Assembly: GCA_946188175.1 (NCBI GenBank)
Contig: CAMHUJ010000062.1
Coordinates: 1 to 7,927, forward strand
DNA: 7,927 nt
Direction of reading: 5' to 3'
DNA from: an uncultured Ruminococcus sp.
Lineage (GTDB): Bacteria; Bacillota; Clostridia; Oscillospirales; Ruminococcaceae
Shown: positions 1-7,353 of the stretch, piece after piece
Layout of the letters: every line of letters begins with the position of its first letter
How positions within the stretch are numbered: the stretch's first letter is position 1
The notes under the pieces: generated by a model
What the model was told of the DNA's origin: nothing
What the model saw: only the letters and a program-made list of their open reading frames with translations
Databases searched by the model: none
Made by a program: the position numbers and the translations under genes

Positions 1-3000
1 CCGCTACGGCGGCGTACCGGATGCCAAAAGCTATCACGGAACGCATGTCTGCGGTGTTGCATGCGGCAATGCCTATGAGACAGCGGACGGCACCGTGCTC
101 GCGGGCATTGCAAAGGATGCGCAGCTTTTGTTCTTTGCATGCGGCAGCGGCAGAAGCATGAACACCGACGCAGCGCTTGCCGCCTTGGAGGATGCCGTTG
201 CACTGCATGCGGATGTTATCAACATGAGCTGGGGCTCGGAATATGAATATTACGGTGAAAACCCGTTTACCGCTGCCGTTGCCGCGGCCGACCGCGCCGG
301 AATCATCGTCTGCAATTCCGCAGGCAATGCAGATAACGGCACAGGTTCGGACAGCCGCGCCGTCACGCCGGATATGCCGGATACGGGCATGATGTGCGAT
401 AAGGCGGAAGACGGTTCGCCGATTTTGTTTGTCGCATCGGCAGATAATACCGGTCAGGCGGAGGCAGGTGCATTTCTCTTTGCAGGTCAGACGGTGATCT
501 ACCGCCCGACGATACATTCCGACGGCAGGATTTCGTTCCTGTCCAAAGAGATTCCGGCAGGGGAATATGCCTATGCGGACTGCGGAACCGGCACGGCGGA
601 TGATATGCAGGCGGGCAGACCGCAGGGCAAGCTCGCACTGATCCGGCGGACGGGCACCGTGAGCTTTTCGGATGCCGCCGTAAATGCAAAGCGCTTCGGC
701 GCGGTCGGCGTGATTGTCATTGACAGGGAGTATCCGGACGGCTTGCAGTATGCACGCAGCGATGCACCGCTGACGCTTGCCGTGATCACGCATGACGAGG
801 GGCAGATGCTGCTGGATGCGGCAGATCAGACGGTTACATTCACCGGTGAGACCATGCAGATCGAGTATCCGACCGCAGTCAGCGCATTTACATCATGGGG
901 CGTCAAGCATTCGCTCGATCTGCGTCCGGATATCATGGGCATCGGCGGGCGTGTACGGTCTGCGGCATATCAGGATTCGGATGCGGTCCGTTCGGGAACA
1001 TCGGTTGCATCGCCGTATGTTGCCGGATGTGCGGCAGTGCTGCGCGAATATCTGGAACAGCAGGGGACTGCATTGACCGGTTCAGAGCTGACAGCATATC
1101 TGCGCACCTTGCTGATGAACACCGCGGTTCCCTATGAGGAGGACGGCCTGCTCGTCACGCCCAGACGGCAGGGTGCCGGACTGGTCTCACCGGCGCGTGC
1201 GCTTGCGGCAAAGGTGCTGATGACAGCGCCGGACGGCAATGCGAAAATCAATCTTTACGATAAACTGGAAAGCCGCTATTCCTTTGATGTGAAGCTGACG
1301 AATATCAGCGGCGAGGATGTGACCTTTGCGGACGCGGCGCTGCGTCTGACGACCGACGGCACGCGCTATGACAGTGAGCTCGGCTGCGATGTGCTCAGCG
1401 GACAGCAGGCGCTTGACTGTACGACGGATCTCAGCGGTCCGGTGACGGTCGCGGCAGGGGATTCGGAGACCGTGACCGTGCAGGTTGATCTGAGCCTGTG
1501 GCAGTATGCGGAGCTTTCGCGGCAGTTCCGGAACGGCTTTTTTGTGGAGGGATTTCTCCTGCTGTCCGGCGCGGAAAACAGCGCGGATATCTCGGTTCCG
1601 CTGCTGGGCTTCTGCGGAGACTGGGCACAGGTGCCGATTGCCGATCCGGATAAGATCATGGCGGCGACGGTTTTCGGCGAGAGCTATGCGATCGACGGCA
1701 TGCCGATGATCGAGCGTGAATGCATGCTGTGTGATATCCGCAGCCGCGTGCCGGATTCCGTTTTGTGGTATGAGCGGCTGAATCTGGAGGAATATGCCGA
1801 AGCGGATGAGCGCCGTCTGCTCGAATACGGCAGAAATGAGGCATGGATATCGCCGAACGGTGACGGCGTCGCGGATGCACTGTACGGTATGCGGCTGATT
1901 CCCTGCCGCAGTGCGCGTGCAGATCTTTCGCTGCTGGATGCGGACGGCAGCTGTGTTTATTCCGAACAGAATCTCCGGTTCCGCGATGTGATTGAGCTGA
2001 ACTGCGACCAGTCCGCGCTGCCGGAGGGCGATTATACGCTGACGGCAAAGGCGCATATTGATTATCCGGATGCTGCGGCGCATCCGCAGGTATTTCAGAC
2101 GAAAGTCCATGTGGACAAAACGGCGCCGACGGCGGATGTCGGCTATGCGCGCCGGAACGGCAGGCAGATTCTGACGGTCACCGTATCGGACGACCGCCGT
2201 TTGCAGGGCATTGTGGTTACAGGCAAGGGCAGCGGCAGTCTGCTGACATCGGGTGACACGGTGCATGCGCAGGCGGATGCCAGTGAACCCTACTGGACAT
2301 ACGGCGGAAAGCAGTACAGCGGATATTATCCGTGGTATGCAGGCGATGCCGCGGCGCAGGCGGAAAAGCTGCCGGCGGTTCTGTGTCAGCTTGCAGGCTT
2401 TGCGCGAAAGACGGATGACAGCCTCAATTTCAAGGAGTATATTTTCTGCGGGGATTCCGGTGATGCGCCGTTCACCTTTGAATATGACGTCACGGATTTG
2501 CAGGATTATTCGCTGACGGTGCTCGATTATGCGTATAATTTCACGGAGATCGGACCGACGGACGATGCGGCGGAGACATTCCTGAACCGCAAAGGATGCT
2601 GGATCGACTATCGCCGCGGCATCTGCACGGTGGACAGCGGCTCACTGCGATTTCGGGATTTCATGGACGGCAGCGATGTATTTTACATCTGCAAAGCGAA
2701 GTACAATCAGCTGACGCTCTATGACACGGAAATGCATGTGCAGAACTATTTTCTCGTCGTACAGGTCGCGGACAGAAACTACCGGCTGACCGATATGGAG
2801 ACCGGTGAGGTGCTGAATCTGATCTATACGACGGATGCAGAGCACTATGCGGAGCGTGCGTTTTATCCGGTCAATCAGCTGAAGGAGGCAGCCGGTGCCG
2901 ATTCCGCCGCGTATTACGGAAGACCCGTGCAGCGCACGGAGCTTGCCTATATGGATAATCCGAATACAGTCGGACTGCGGGTCTATCTCGAGCCGGATGA

Positions 3001-4051
3001 AGACGGCATTCAGATTTGCGATTTCTATGATAATCTCAGCCTGTTCAGCGGCAGAGGTCTTGCATTTATGCGCAGACAGACTGCGGACGGCACGATTCTC
3101 GAGATTGATAAATACGAACCGCGGAAGATCAGCCTGTTTGAGAAAATGCTGACGAAGATCCCCGCCGGACTGTATTATGTAAAGGAATACACCTGTGCCT
3201 TCCTGTTCCGTGAGGACGGCGCAAGCGGCATGATTATGTACAGCAGCGAGATGAGCAATCCGCTCGGCATCAGCAAGGATACGCTGTTTGCATATACGGT
3301 TGCGCGTGACAGCAGCATTACGCTCTGCATCGACGGCAGAATGCTGCACGGCACGCTGGTATCCGACGGACAATCCGGCGGAATCCGTCTGGATATGGAT
3401 GCATCGGAGCATCTCAGAAACAGCGATGCATACGGCGGGATCGTGCTGGAGCCGGTGACGACCGATCCGAAAGCGCTTGCAGCGCTTTATTCGACCGAAG
3501 AACTGCGCGCACTCGCAGAAACCTATGCTATGGCAGTGACCGGAAGGAAGCCGCGCAGCGTCGAGGTGGAAGGTCTCTGTTATGATCACCGCTGCGTAAT
3601 CTTCTTTGATTACGGTTGGGATTGCTTTTGTCTTGCGATTGATCCGGTGACGCTTAGGGGCAGAGATGATGCAGAAAATGAGATTGATCTGCGGAAGCCG
3701 CCGACACTTTCGGAGGGCGCCTATACGCCGGAGGAGATCGCATGCATGGCGGTGAAGGAATATACCGACCGTATGGGCGAGGAGCCGGACGAGTATTTCG
3801 TCTGGATGCGAACCGATAACCGCATAGAGGTGGAGCTGCGGGCCAACGATCATGCGGAGCTGGATTATTACACGATTGATGCGCTGACCGGCGAGGGCAA
3901 CCATGGCTTCGGTGAGACGATCAGTCTGCCGCAGACCGGCAGATCGGACCCTGCGGAGTATGCGTCTGTGCTGCTTGCCGGATTGCTGCTCGCTGCCGGA
4001 CTGTTCTGCTGCGGCAGGGTTCGCAGCCGGAGAAAAATGCGCCTGTCATGA
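1..4051 (+). CDS. Cell-wall-anchored subtilisin-like (S8) protease, C5a-peptidase/lactocepin type; 5' partial
   Basis: A secreted serine endopeptidase that should be covalently attached to peptidoglycan by sortase. The frame is open from the left edge (first full codon at 2; 1349 residues visible), so the signal peptide, any propeptide and the catalytic Asp are missing. Visible-residue numbering: catalytic His12 in HGTHVCG, oxyanion Asn109 in NSAGN, nucleophile Ser334 in GTSVASP. A PA-type insert (about 187-282, with GKLALIRRTG and AKRFGAVGVIVID) lies between Asn and Ser, as in C5a peptidases. An Fn3-like domain (about 425-541) ends in the typical GFCGDW. It is followed by SPNGDG (617-622) and a segment with DKTAP (705-709). 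Residues about 740-1160 match nothing I recognise. Two degenerate repeats (1163-1309) precede LPQTG (1309-1313), a hydrophobic helix and a basic tail. The catalytic motifs look intact. Substrate is unknown; peptide nutrition or host/dietary protein cleavage is inference. It is followed closely by a MITE-like element. Confidence 0.95.
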   Translation, partial: RYGGVPDAKSYHGTHVCGVACGNAYETADGTVLAGIAKDAQLLFFACGSGRSMNTDAALAALEDAVALHADVINMSWGSEYEYYGENPFTAAVAAADRAGIIVCNSAGNADNGTGSDSRAVTPDMPDTGMMCDKAEDGSPILFVASADNTGQAEAGAFLFAGQTVIYRPTIHSDGRISFLSKEIPAGEYAYADCGTGTADDMQAGRPQGKLALIRRTGTVSFSDAAVNAKRFGAVGVIVIDREYPDGLQYARSDAPLTLAVITHDEGQMLLDAADQTVTFTGETMQIEYPTAVSAFTSWGVKHSLDLRPDIMGIGGRVRSAAYQDSDAVRSGTSVASPYVAGCAAVLREYLEQQGTALTGSELTAYLRTLLMNTAVPYEEDGLLVTPRRQGAGLVSPARALAAKVLMTAPDGNAKINLYDKLESRYSFDVKLTNISGEDVTFADAALRLTTDGTRYDSELGCDVLSGQQALDCTTDLSGPVTVAAGDSETVTVQVDLSLWQYAELSRQFRNGFFVEGFLLLSGAENSADISVPLLGFCGDWAQVPIADPDKIMAATVFGESYAIDGMPMIERECMLCDIRSRVPDSVLWYERLNLEEYAEADERRLLEYGRNEAWISPNGDGVADALYGMRLIPCRSARADLSLLDADGSCVYSEQNLRFRDVIELNCDQSALPEGDYTLTAKAHIDYPDAAAHPQVFQTKVHVDKTAPTADVGYARRNGRQILTVTVSDDRRLQGIVVTGKGSGSLLTSGDTVHAQADASEPYWTYGGKQYSGYYPWYAGDAAAQAEKLPAVLCQLAGFARKTDDSLNFKEYIFCGDSGDAPFTFEYDVTDLQDYSLTVLDYAYNFTEIGPTDDAAETFLNRKGCWIDYRRGICTVDSGSLRFRDFMDGSDVFYICKAKYNQLTLYDTEMHVQNYFLVVQVADRNYRLTDMETGEVLNLIYTTDAEHYAERAFYPVNQLKEAAGADSAAYYGRPVQRTELAYMDNPNTVGLRVYLEPDEDGIQICDFYDNLSLFSGRGLAFMRRQTADGTILEIDKYEPRKISLFEKMLTKIPAGLYYVKEYTCAFLFREDGASGMIMYSSEMSNPLGISKDTLFAYTVARDSSITLCIDGRMLHGTLVSDGQSGGIRLDMDASEHLRNSDAYGGIVLEPVTTDPKALAALYSTEELRALAETYAMAVTGRKPRSVEVEGLCYDHRCVIFFDYGWDCFCLAIDPVTLRGRDDAENEIDLRKPPTLSEGAYTPEEIACMAVKEYTDRMGEEPDEYFVWMRTDNRIEVELRANDHAELDYYTIDALTGEGNHGFGETISLPQTGRSDPAEYASVLLAGLLLAAGLFCCGRVRSRRKMRLS
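3488..3928 (+). repeat. Two degenerate PepSY-like repeats in the protease stalk
   Basis: Two protein repeats of about 68 and 69 residues lie back to back just before the sorting signal: visible residues 1163-1230 (3488-3691) and 1241-1309 (3722-3928). Shared positions include Y-x-x-E-E-(L/I) at the start, an Ala four residues on, G-x-x-P near position 20, a D-x-R, then I-D-x-x-T and a closing E-x-I/I-x-L. The second copy carries YTIDALTGEG, which resembles the end of PepSY domains. Overall identity is low, so this is a divergent duplication. The PepSY link is inference from the motif. Confidence 0.55.
3926..4048 (+). other. LPQTG sortase sorting signal at the protease C-terminus
   Basis: LPQTG is encoded at 3926-3940. 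It is followed by a short polar stretch, a hydrophobic segment of about 20 residues (AEYASVLLAGLLLAAGLFCC) and an Arg/Lys-rich tail ending in RRKMRLS. This is the classic three-part signal cut between Thr and Gly by a class A-like sortase. It implies a Gram-positive host and wall attachment. No sortase gene lies in this window. Confidence 0.95.
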
Positions 4052-4071
4052 AGCCTATTGGCAGTTTTTTC

Positions 4072-4251
4072 TAAAGGCAACACCGCACAAAGCCCGCCTA
4101 ACGGCTTGGCGGCGCATCTGCTTGCATCTTTTCCGTCATCTTGCACAGAAATTCCTTGCTGGGCGCCAGCCCAGCGGCGTCATTTCTATACAATCTGACG
4201 AAAAATCTGACTGCGCATCTGCACCACCAGCTCTGTGCGGTATTGCCTAAA
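4072..4251 (+). mobile_element. MITE-like non-coding element with terminal inverted repeats
   Basis: A segment of about 180 bp just after the protease stop has imperfect inverted ends. The left end (4072-4093) and the reverse complement of the right end (4230-4251) agree at 18 of 22 positions, with the shared core AGGCAAYACCGCACARAGC. The inside is strongly structured: a 6-bp hairpin GCTGGG/CCCAGC at 4158-4175, CGTCA/TGACG at 4178-4200, and GCGCATCTGC repeated at 4112-4121 and 4213-4222. No transposase or credible ORF is present, as expected of a miniature element moved in trans. No clear target-site duplication is visible. The outer flanks are TTTTTT on the left and AAAAAA on the right, so they are also complementary. 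Orientation is arbitrary. It could instead be a structured intergenic repeat of another kind. Confidence 0.6.
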
Positions 4252-4286
4252 ATCTCCAAAAAATATATACTTTTTTGCTGATTCTA

Positions 4287-4315
4287 TTGCAATTTTATGA
4301 TATTTATGCTATAAT
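4287..4315 (+). promoter_or_regulatory. Sigma-A promoter with extended -10 for the GGDEF gene
   Basis: TTGCAA (4287-4292) is separated by 17 bp from a perfect TATAAT (4310-4315), preceded by TGC (extended -10). The predicted start is near 4322, giving a 5' UTR of about 60 nt before the ATG at 4385. It lies about 35 bp to the right of the MITE-like element, so it is not inside that element. No operator-like palindrome is obvious. Confidence 0.85.
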
Positions 4316-4384
4316 AGGTATAAGGTTATCGTATTTTACATAGACGTATTATTTGAGGATTTTCGTTCTGAAAGGGCGTGGCAC

Positions 4385-5890
4385 ATGAGACTAGTCTTTT
4401 CGGTTTTATACCTGATACTGATTGCTTTATTGATTCTGTGTGCGGTTCTGGCGTGGTTCTCTGATAAGCCTGCCCGCAAGGCAGTTGCGTTTCTCGAGGC
4501 TGCGCTGATTCCGCCGGTGTTCGGCAATCTCCTGATTGTCATTACCGGCACGCGTTCCGTCGCGCTGCTCGGATGCTATTTCTATTATCTCGGCATGGAC
4601 CTTGTCATGGGTGCGCTGGTGCGCTTTACGGATGTCTATTGCCGCAAGAGCCGTGACCACAGTATCGTACCGCTGATCTCCTATGCGGCGCTGACGATTG
4701 ACGCTTTGCAGATGATGCTGAATCCGATTACCGGCCATGCATTCACGATCTCCGAGATTGAGGTCGAGGGGATGCCGTATTACAAGCTGATCCCGTTTTA
4801 CGGGCAGACGCTGCACCGCGTGATCGACTATGCAGTATTTTTCAGTGTTATCTTAATTTTTATTATTATGACCGTCCGTTCGCCGAAGATTTACCGTGAG
4901 CGCTATCTTGTCATTCTGGCAACCATGATCGGCGTCGGTCTGCTGCAAACCTACAATATCTTTTTCCAGTATGCGATTGACCGTTCCATGCTTGGCTACG
5001 GACTGTTCGGCGTGGTTATCTTCTTCTTTGCGCTGCTCTACAGACCGCTTCGTCTGCTGGACCGCGTCCTCTCGAATATTGTATCGGAGCTGCCGGATGC
5101 GTTCTATGTTTTCGATGCGAACGGGCAGTGCATCTGGGCGAATGATCAGGGCTGTAAGCTGGCGGATACCGCGGATAAGCGATACGATGAGATTTCCGCG
5201 AAGCTGAAGCAGATGTTCGGTGAATCCTCCAATGTGACACAGGTCAGCGCAAAGCGGCAGGTCGGAGAAGGACCCGATGCGCGGTATTATCTGCAGGAGG
5301 AGCGCTATGTAAAGGATGCAAAGGGCTCCGTGGACGGTTCCTATCTGCGCGTGCAGGATGTGACTGCCGGTGAGCAGCAGATCGGTCAGATCCGGCAGGA
5401 GGCATACCGTGATTCGCTGACCGGCGTCGGCAGCAAGGCTGCATATACAAAGAAGGTCGATCAGCTGATCAATCAGATCAAGAACGGCTTGAAGGATTTT
5501 GCCGTCGTCATGGTCGATATGAACAATCTGAAATACATCAACGATGATTTCGGACATGAGGCAGGCGACCTTTACATCAAGGGCTGCTGTCATCTGATCT
5601 GCGATGCCTATAAGCATTCGCCGGTCTTCCGCATCGGCGGCGATGAGTTTGTCGTCATTTTGCAGGGGCAGGATTATGAGCGGCGTGCCGAAATTACGGA
5701 GGAGCTGCGTTCTGCCTACGAGAAAGCATTTGATTCGGATAAGGACCCATGGCTGCGCTATTCTGCGGCAGTCGGTCTCGCGGAGTATTCCGCAAGAGAG
5801 AATACATATGATCTGGTGTTCAAGCGTGCCGATCATGCCATGTATGCAGAAAAGAAGATGTTTAAGCAGGAACACGGCAGCTATCGCTGA
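4385..5890 (+). CDS. Membrane diguanylate cyclase: 7TM sensor, PAS-like and GGDEF domains
   Basis: A 501-residue integral membrane protein predicted to condense two GTP into cyclic di-GMP on the cytoplasmic side. Residues 1-220 hold about seven hydrophobic helices (near 4-26, 34-54, 58-80, 94-110, 145-165, 170-193, 199-219), resembling the 7TM N-terminal region seen on some histidine kinases. A PAS-like segment follows (about 230-332, with ELPDAFYVFDANG). The GGDEF domain runs from D343 (DSLTGVGSK) to about 495. It has the metal-binding Asp378 in VDMNNLK, NDDFGHEAGD from 386, and an intact GGDEF at 418-422. The RxxD inhibitory site expected five residues upstream is YKHS (409-412), so product inhibition through that site is unlikely. 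There is no EAL or HD-GYP domain. The start is supported by AAAGGG (4371-4376), 8 nt upstream, and by the promoter at 4287-4315. The gene appears monocistronic and ends at a strong terminator. The ligand is unknown. Confidence 0.93.
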   Translation: MRLVFSVLYLILIALLILCAVLAWFSDKPARKAVAFLEAALIPPVFGNLLIVITGTRSVALLGCYFYYLGMDLVMGALVRFTDVYCRKSRDHSIVPLISYAALTIDALQMMLNPITGHAFTISEIEVEGMPYYKLIPFYGQTLHRVIDYAVFFSVILIFIIMTVRSPKIYRERYLVILATMIGVGLLQTYNIFFQYAIDRSMLGYGLFGVVIFFFALLYRPLRLLDRVLSNIVSELPDAFYVFDANGQCIWANDQGCKLADTADKRYDEISAKLKQMFGESSNVTQVSAKRQVGEGPDARYYLQEERYVKDAKGSVDGSYLRVQDVTAGEQQIGQIRQEAYRDSLTGVGSKAAYTKKVDQLINQIKNGLKDFAVVMVDMNNLKYINDDFGHEAGDLYIKGCCHLICDAYKHSPVFRIGGDEFVVILQGQDYERRAEITEELRSAYEKAFDSDKDPWLRYSAAVGLAEYSARENTYDLVFKRADHAMYAEKKMFKQEHGSYR

Positions 5891-5914
5891 GCTGCAATCC
5901 AATCACAAAAACGG

Positions 5915-5950
5915 AAACAGACCGCCGTCCGGAAAGACAGCGGTCTGTTT
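5915..5950. terminator. Bidirectional intrinsic terminator between convergent genes
   Basis: A perfect 11-bp stem pairs AAACAGACCGC (5915-5925) with GCGGTCTGTTT (5940-5950) around a 14-nt loop. On the plus strand it follows the GGDEF stop by 24 nt, with a modest T-rich tail (TTTGTT). On the minus strand it is followed by a T-rich run (TTTCCGTTTTTG). It lies 30 nt past the stop of the convergent zinc-ribbon gene, so it can serve both. Confidence 0.85.
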
Positions 5951-5980
5951 GTTATGGAAAATAGTGAGATATAAAGCGGA

Positions 5981-7267
5981 TTATCTATGGCTGGAAGGCG
6001 GCTTCTGCGGACCGTTTGACGGCTGCTGCGGCGGAGCGCCTGCAGGACGCTGCTCCTTCGGCTTGCGCTCCGTGCGGACGAAGTGATCCTGACAGTAAAC
6101 CAGATGCACCTGCTTGTCCATGTAGTCATTCGCCTGCGATGCATTGTGAACCGGACGCATGCTGCCCTTACCAGCAAAGAAAACGATCAGTGCGAGGATC
6201 AGCGCTGCGATCAGTGCCGCAGGAACAGATTTCATGAGCAGATACAGAAGCACACCGGCTGCGACTGCCGCGATACCGGTAATGATGCCGAGCTTTGTAT
6301 AATCGACCGGCAGATCACCGGTGAATTTACCGGTCTGACCGTTCATTGCAAAGCTGAACTGCTTGCCGTTCCAGTTTGTCGTCAGATACCAGATCGGCAG
6401 CATCGCATATTTCTTCTTCGTATAGTTCACGACGAAATTGCCGCGCTTCTCGTGTACTTCGTTGTGCTTGACGGTTGCCTGTGTCTTCTGCTTTGCGGTC
6501 GAGATCACGCGCTTTTCGGCACGTTCGAGATCATCGTCGCCCTCGACGTCGAATTTCTCGGCGAGGAAGCCGGGCAGATACATCATATTGAAATCCTTGA
6601 GCCCGTCAAACTTGAACGGCTCGACGGAATCCATGATCGCATCTGGCATACGCTTGGAAGCATCCGCAGGCACATTCTCAAAGGCGATCGAACCGCGGCG
6701 TTCTGCACGGTAAATGCGGCGGATCGTCTCGGTCGGGGTATCCTCTCTGTCGGCGGCTTCGTATTCCGCGTCGATTGTGACAGCGCCGTCAAAGAGCCAG
6801 AAGGGGACATACACACCCTGAATCTCCTCGACCTGATTGCCGTCGAGAAACGCCTTCGGCAGGAAAAATTTTTTCTGGTAGTATTCCTTGTATTTTTCCA
6901 TAGCCTGCTGCTTGTTGAAGGCAAACGGAATCAGGAAATCCGGTTTTGCCGCGCCGGTGAACTGCGCCTCCATAATGGTCGTGTTGCCGCAGTACGGACA
7001 GCGCGATGCACCGGTATTCTCATCGGTGAGAATCTCAGCGCCGCAGGTATTGCAGGAATATGCCTTCATGTCGTCGGCATCGCTGCCCCAGTCGCTTCCG
7101 GACTGCTTTGCCGCATCCTGCGCCGCCTGCTCTTTAAAGAATGCCGCGCACTCCTCCTGCGAAAACGCGGAGCCGCAGAACATGCATTTCAGCTTTCCGG
7201 CAGCCGGATCAAATTCCATTGTACCGCCGCAGTTCGGACAGCACATCTGTGTAGAGTCTGCTCCCAT
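5981..7267 (-). CDS. TFIIB-type zinc-ribbon membrane protein with two zinc ribbons
   Basis: A 428-residue protein of unknown biochemical role. It has two CxxC...CxxC zinc ribbons: Cys10/13 with Cys28/31 and Cys72/75 with Cys90/93 (CPNCGG, CMFCG, CNTCG, CPYCG), joined by an acidic linker. A long soluble region follows, with conserved-looking PFWLFDG, LPIWYLTTNW and FAMNGQTGKFTGDLP segments. Two hydrophobic helices (about 326-345 and 348-365) form a membrane hairpin, leaving a Pro/Gln-rich C-terminal tail. Clostridial genomes commonly carry such proteins as 'TFIIB-type zinc ribbon-containing protein'; the label describes the fold and does not imply transcription. The frame extends 39 codons upstream to 7384. 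I chose the ATG at 7267 because AGAGGTG sits 6 nt before it and the zinc ribbon begins right after it. It appears to be the second cistron behind the promoter at 7538-7566. It ends with TAA at 5981, convergent with the GGDEF gene. Confidence 0.88.
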   Translation of the reverse strand: MGADSTQMCCPNCGGTMEFDPAAGKLKCMFCGSAFSQEECAAFFKEQAAQDAAKQSGSDWGSDADDMKAYSCNTCGAEILTDENTGASRCPYCGNTTIMEAQFTGAAKPDFLIPFAFNKQQAMEKYKEYYQKKFFLPKAFLDGNQVEEIQGVYVPFWLFDGAVTIDAEYEAADREDTPTETIRRIYRAERRGSIAFENVPADASKRMPDAIMDSVEPFKFDGLKDFNMMYLPGFLAEKFDVEGDDDLERAEKRVISTAKQKTQATVKHNEVHEKRGNFVVNYTKKKYAMLPIWYLTTNWNGKQFSFAMNGQTGKFTGDLPVDYTKLGIITGIAAVAAGVLLYLLMKSVPAALIAALILALIVFFAGKGSMRPVHNASQANDYMDKQVHLVYCQDHFVRTERKPKEQRPAGAPPQQPSNGPQKPPSSHR

Positions 7268-7273
7268 TGTGTA

Positions 7274-7280
7274 CACCTCT
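7274..7280 (-). promoter_or_regulatory. Ribosome binding site deciding the zinc-ribbon gene start
   Basis: Minus-strand AGAGGTG, 6 nt upstream of the ATG at 7267-7265, lies in an A-rich, probably unstructured stretch just after a stable hairpin. This favours the 428-residue product over an upstream in-frame ATG at 7384 that would read through the hairpin. Confidence 0.8.
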
Positions 7281-7296
7281 TTTGGTTTTATTTTTC

Positions 7297-7325
7297 TGCG
7301 GTCACTGTTTCGGGCAGTGACCGCA
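7297..7325 (-). promoter_or_regulatory. Stable 11-bp intercistronic hairpin in the zinc-ribbon gene leader
   Basis: On the minus strand, TGCGGTCACTG and CAGTGACCGCA pair perfectly around a 7-nt loop (CCCGAAA). The hairpin lies 28 nt after the small ORF stop and 16 nt before the SD of the zinc-ribbon gene. It is followed by A-rich sequence with no U-run, and there is no U-run on the plus side either, so it is not an intrinsic terminator in either direction. Plausible roles are mRNA processing or stabilisation between cistrons, binding of an inverted-repeat regulator to the DNA, or translational control. The sequence alone does not choose among these. Confidence 0.65.
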
Positions 7326-7353
7326 TTGATGCAGTTTGGATGATGCCGCTGTT

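Noticed and set aside
1187..3904. Long minus-strand ORFs (359 and 420 codons) opposite the protease
   Set aside because: They lie in the antisense frame of a gene with clear catalytic motifs, have Arg/His/Ile-rich compositions and no domain or RBS. They are codon-bias shadows.
3903..4250. 115-codon plus-strand ORF running through the MITE-like element
   Set aside because: Its first half is out of frame inside the protease C-terminus and the rest is the non-coding inverted-repeat element; there is no RBS or recognisable domain.
4316..4384. Cyclic-di-GMP or other riboswitch before the GGDEF gene
   Set aside because: The 5' UTR is only about 60 nt, AT-rich and without strong pairing, too short for a known riboswitch of that type.
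7297..7325. Intrinsic terminator upstream of the zinc-ribbon gene
   Set aside because: The stem is strong, but neither strand has a U-run after it; on the minus strand it is followed by A-rich sequence and an SD.
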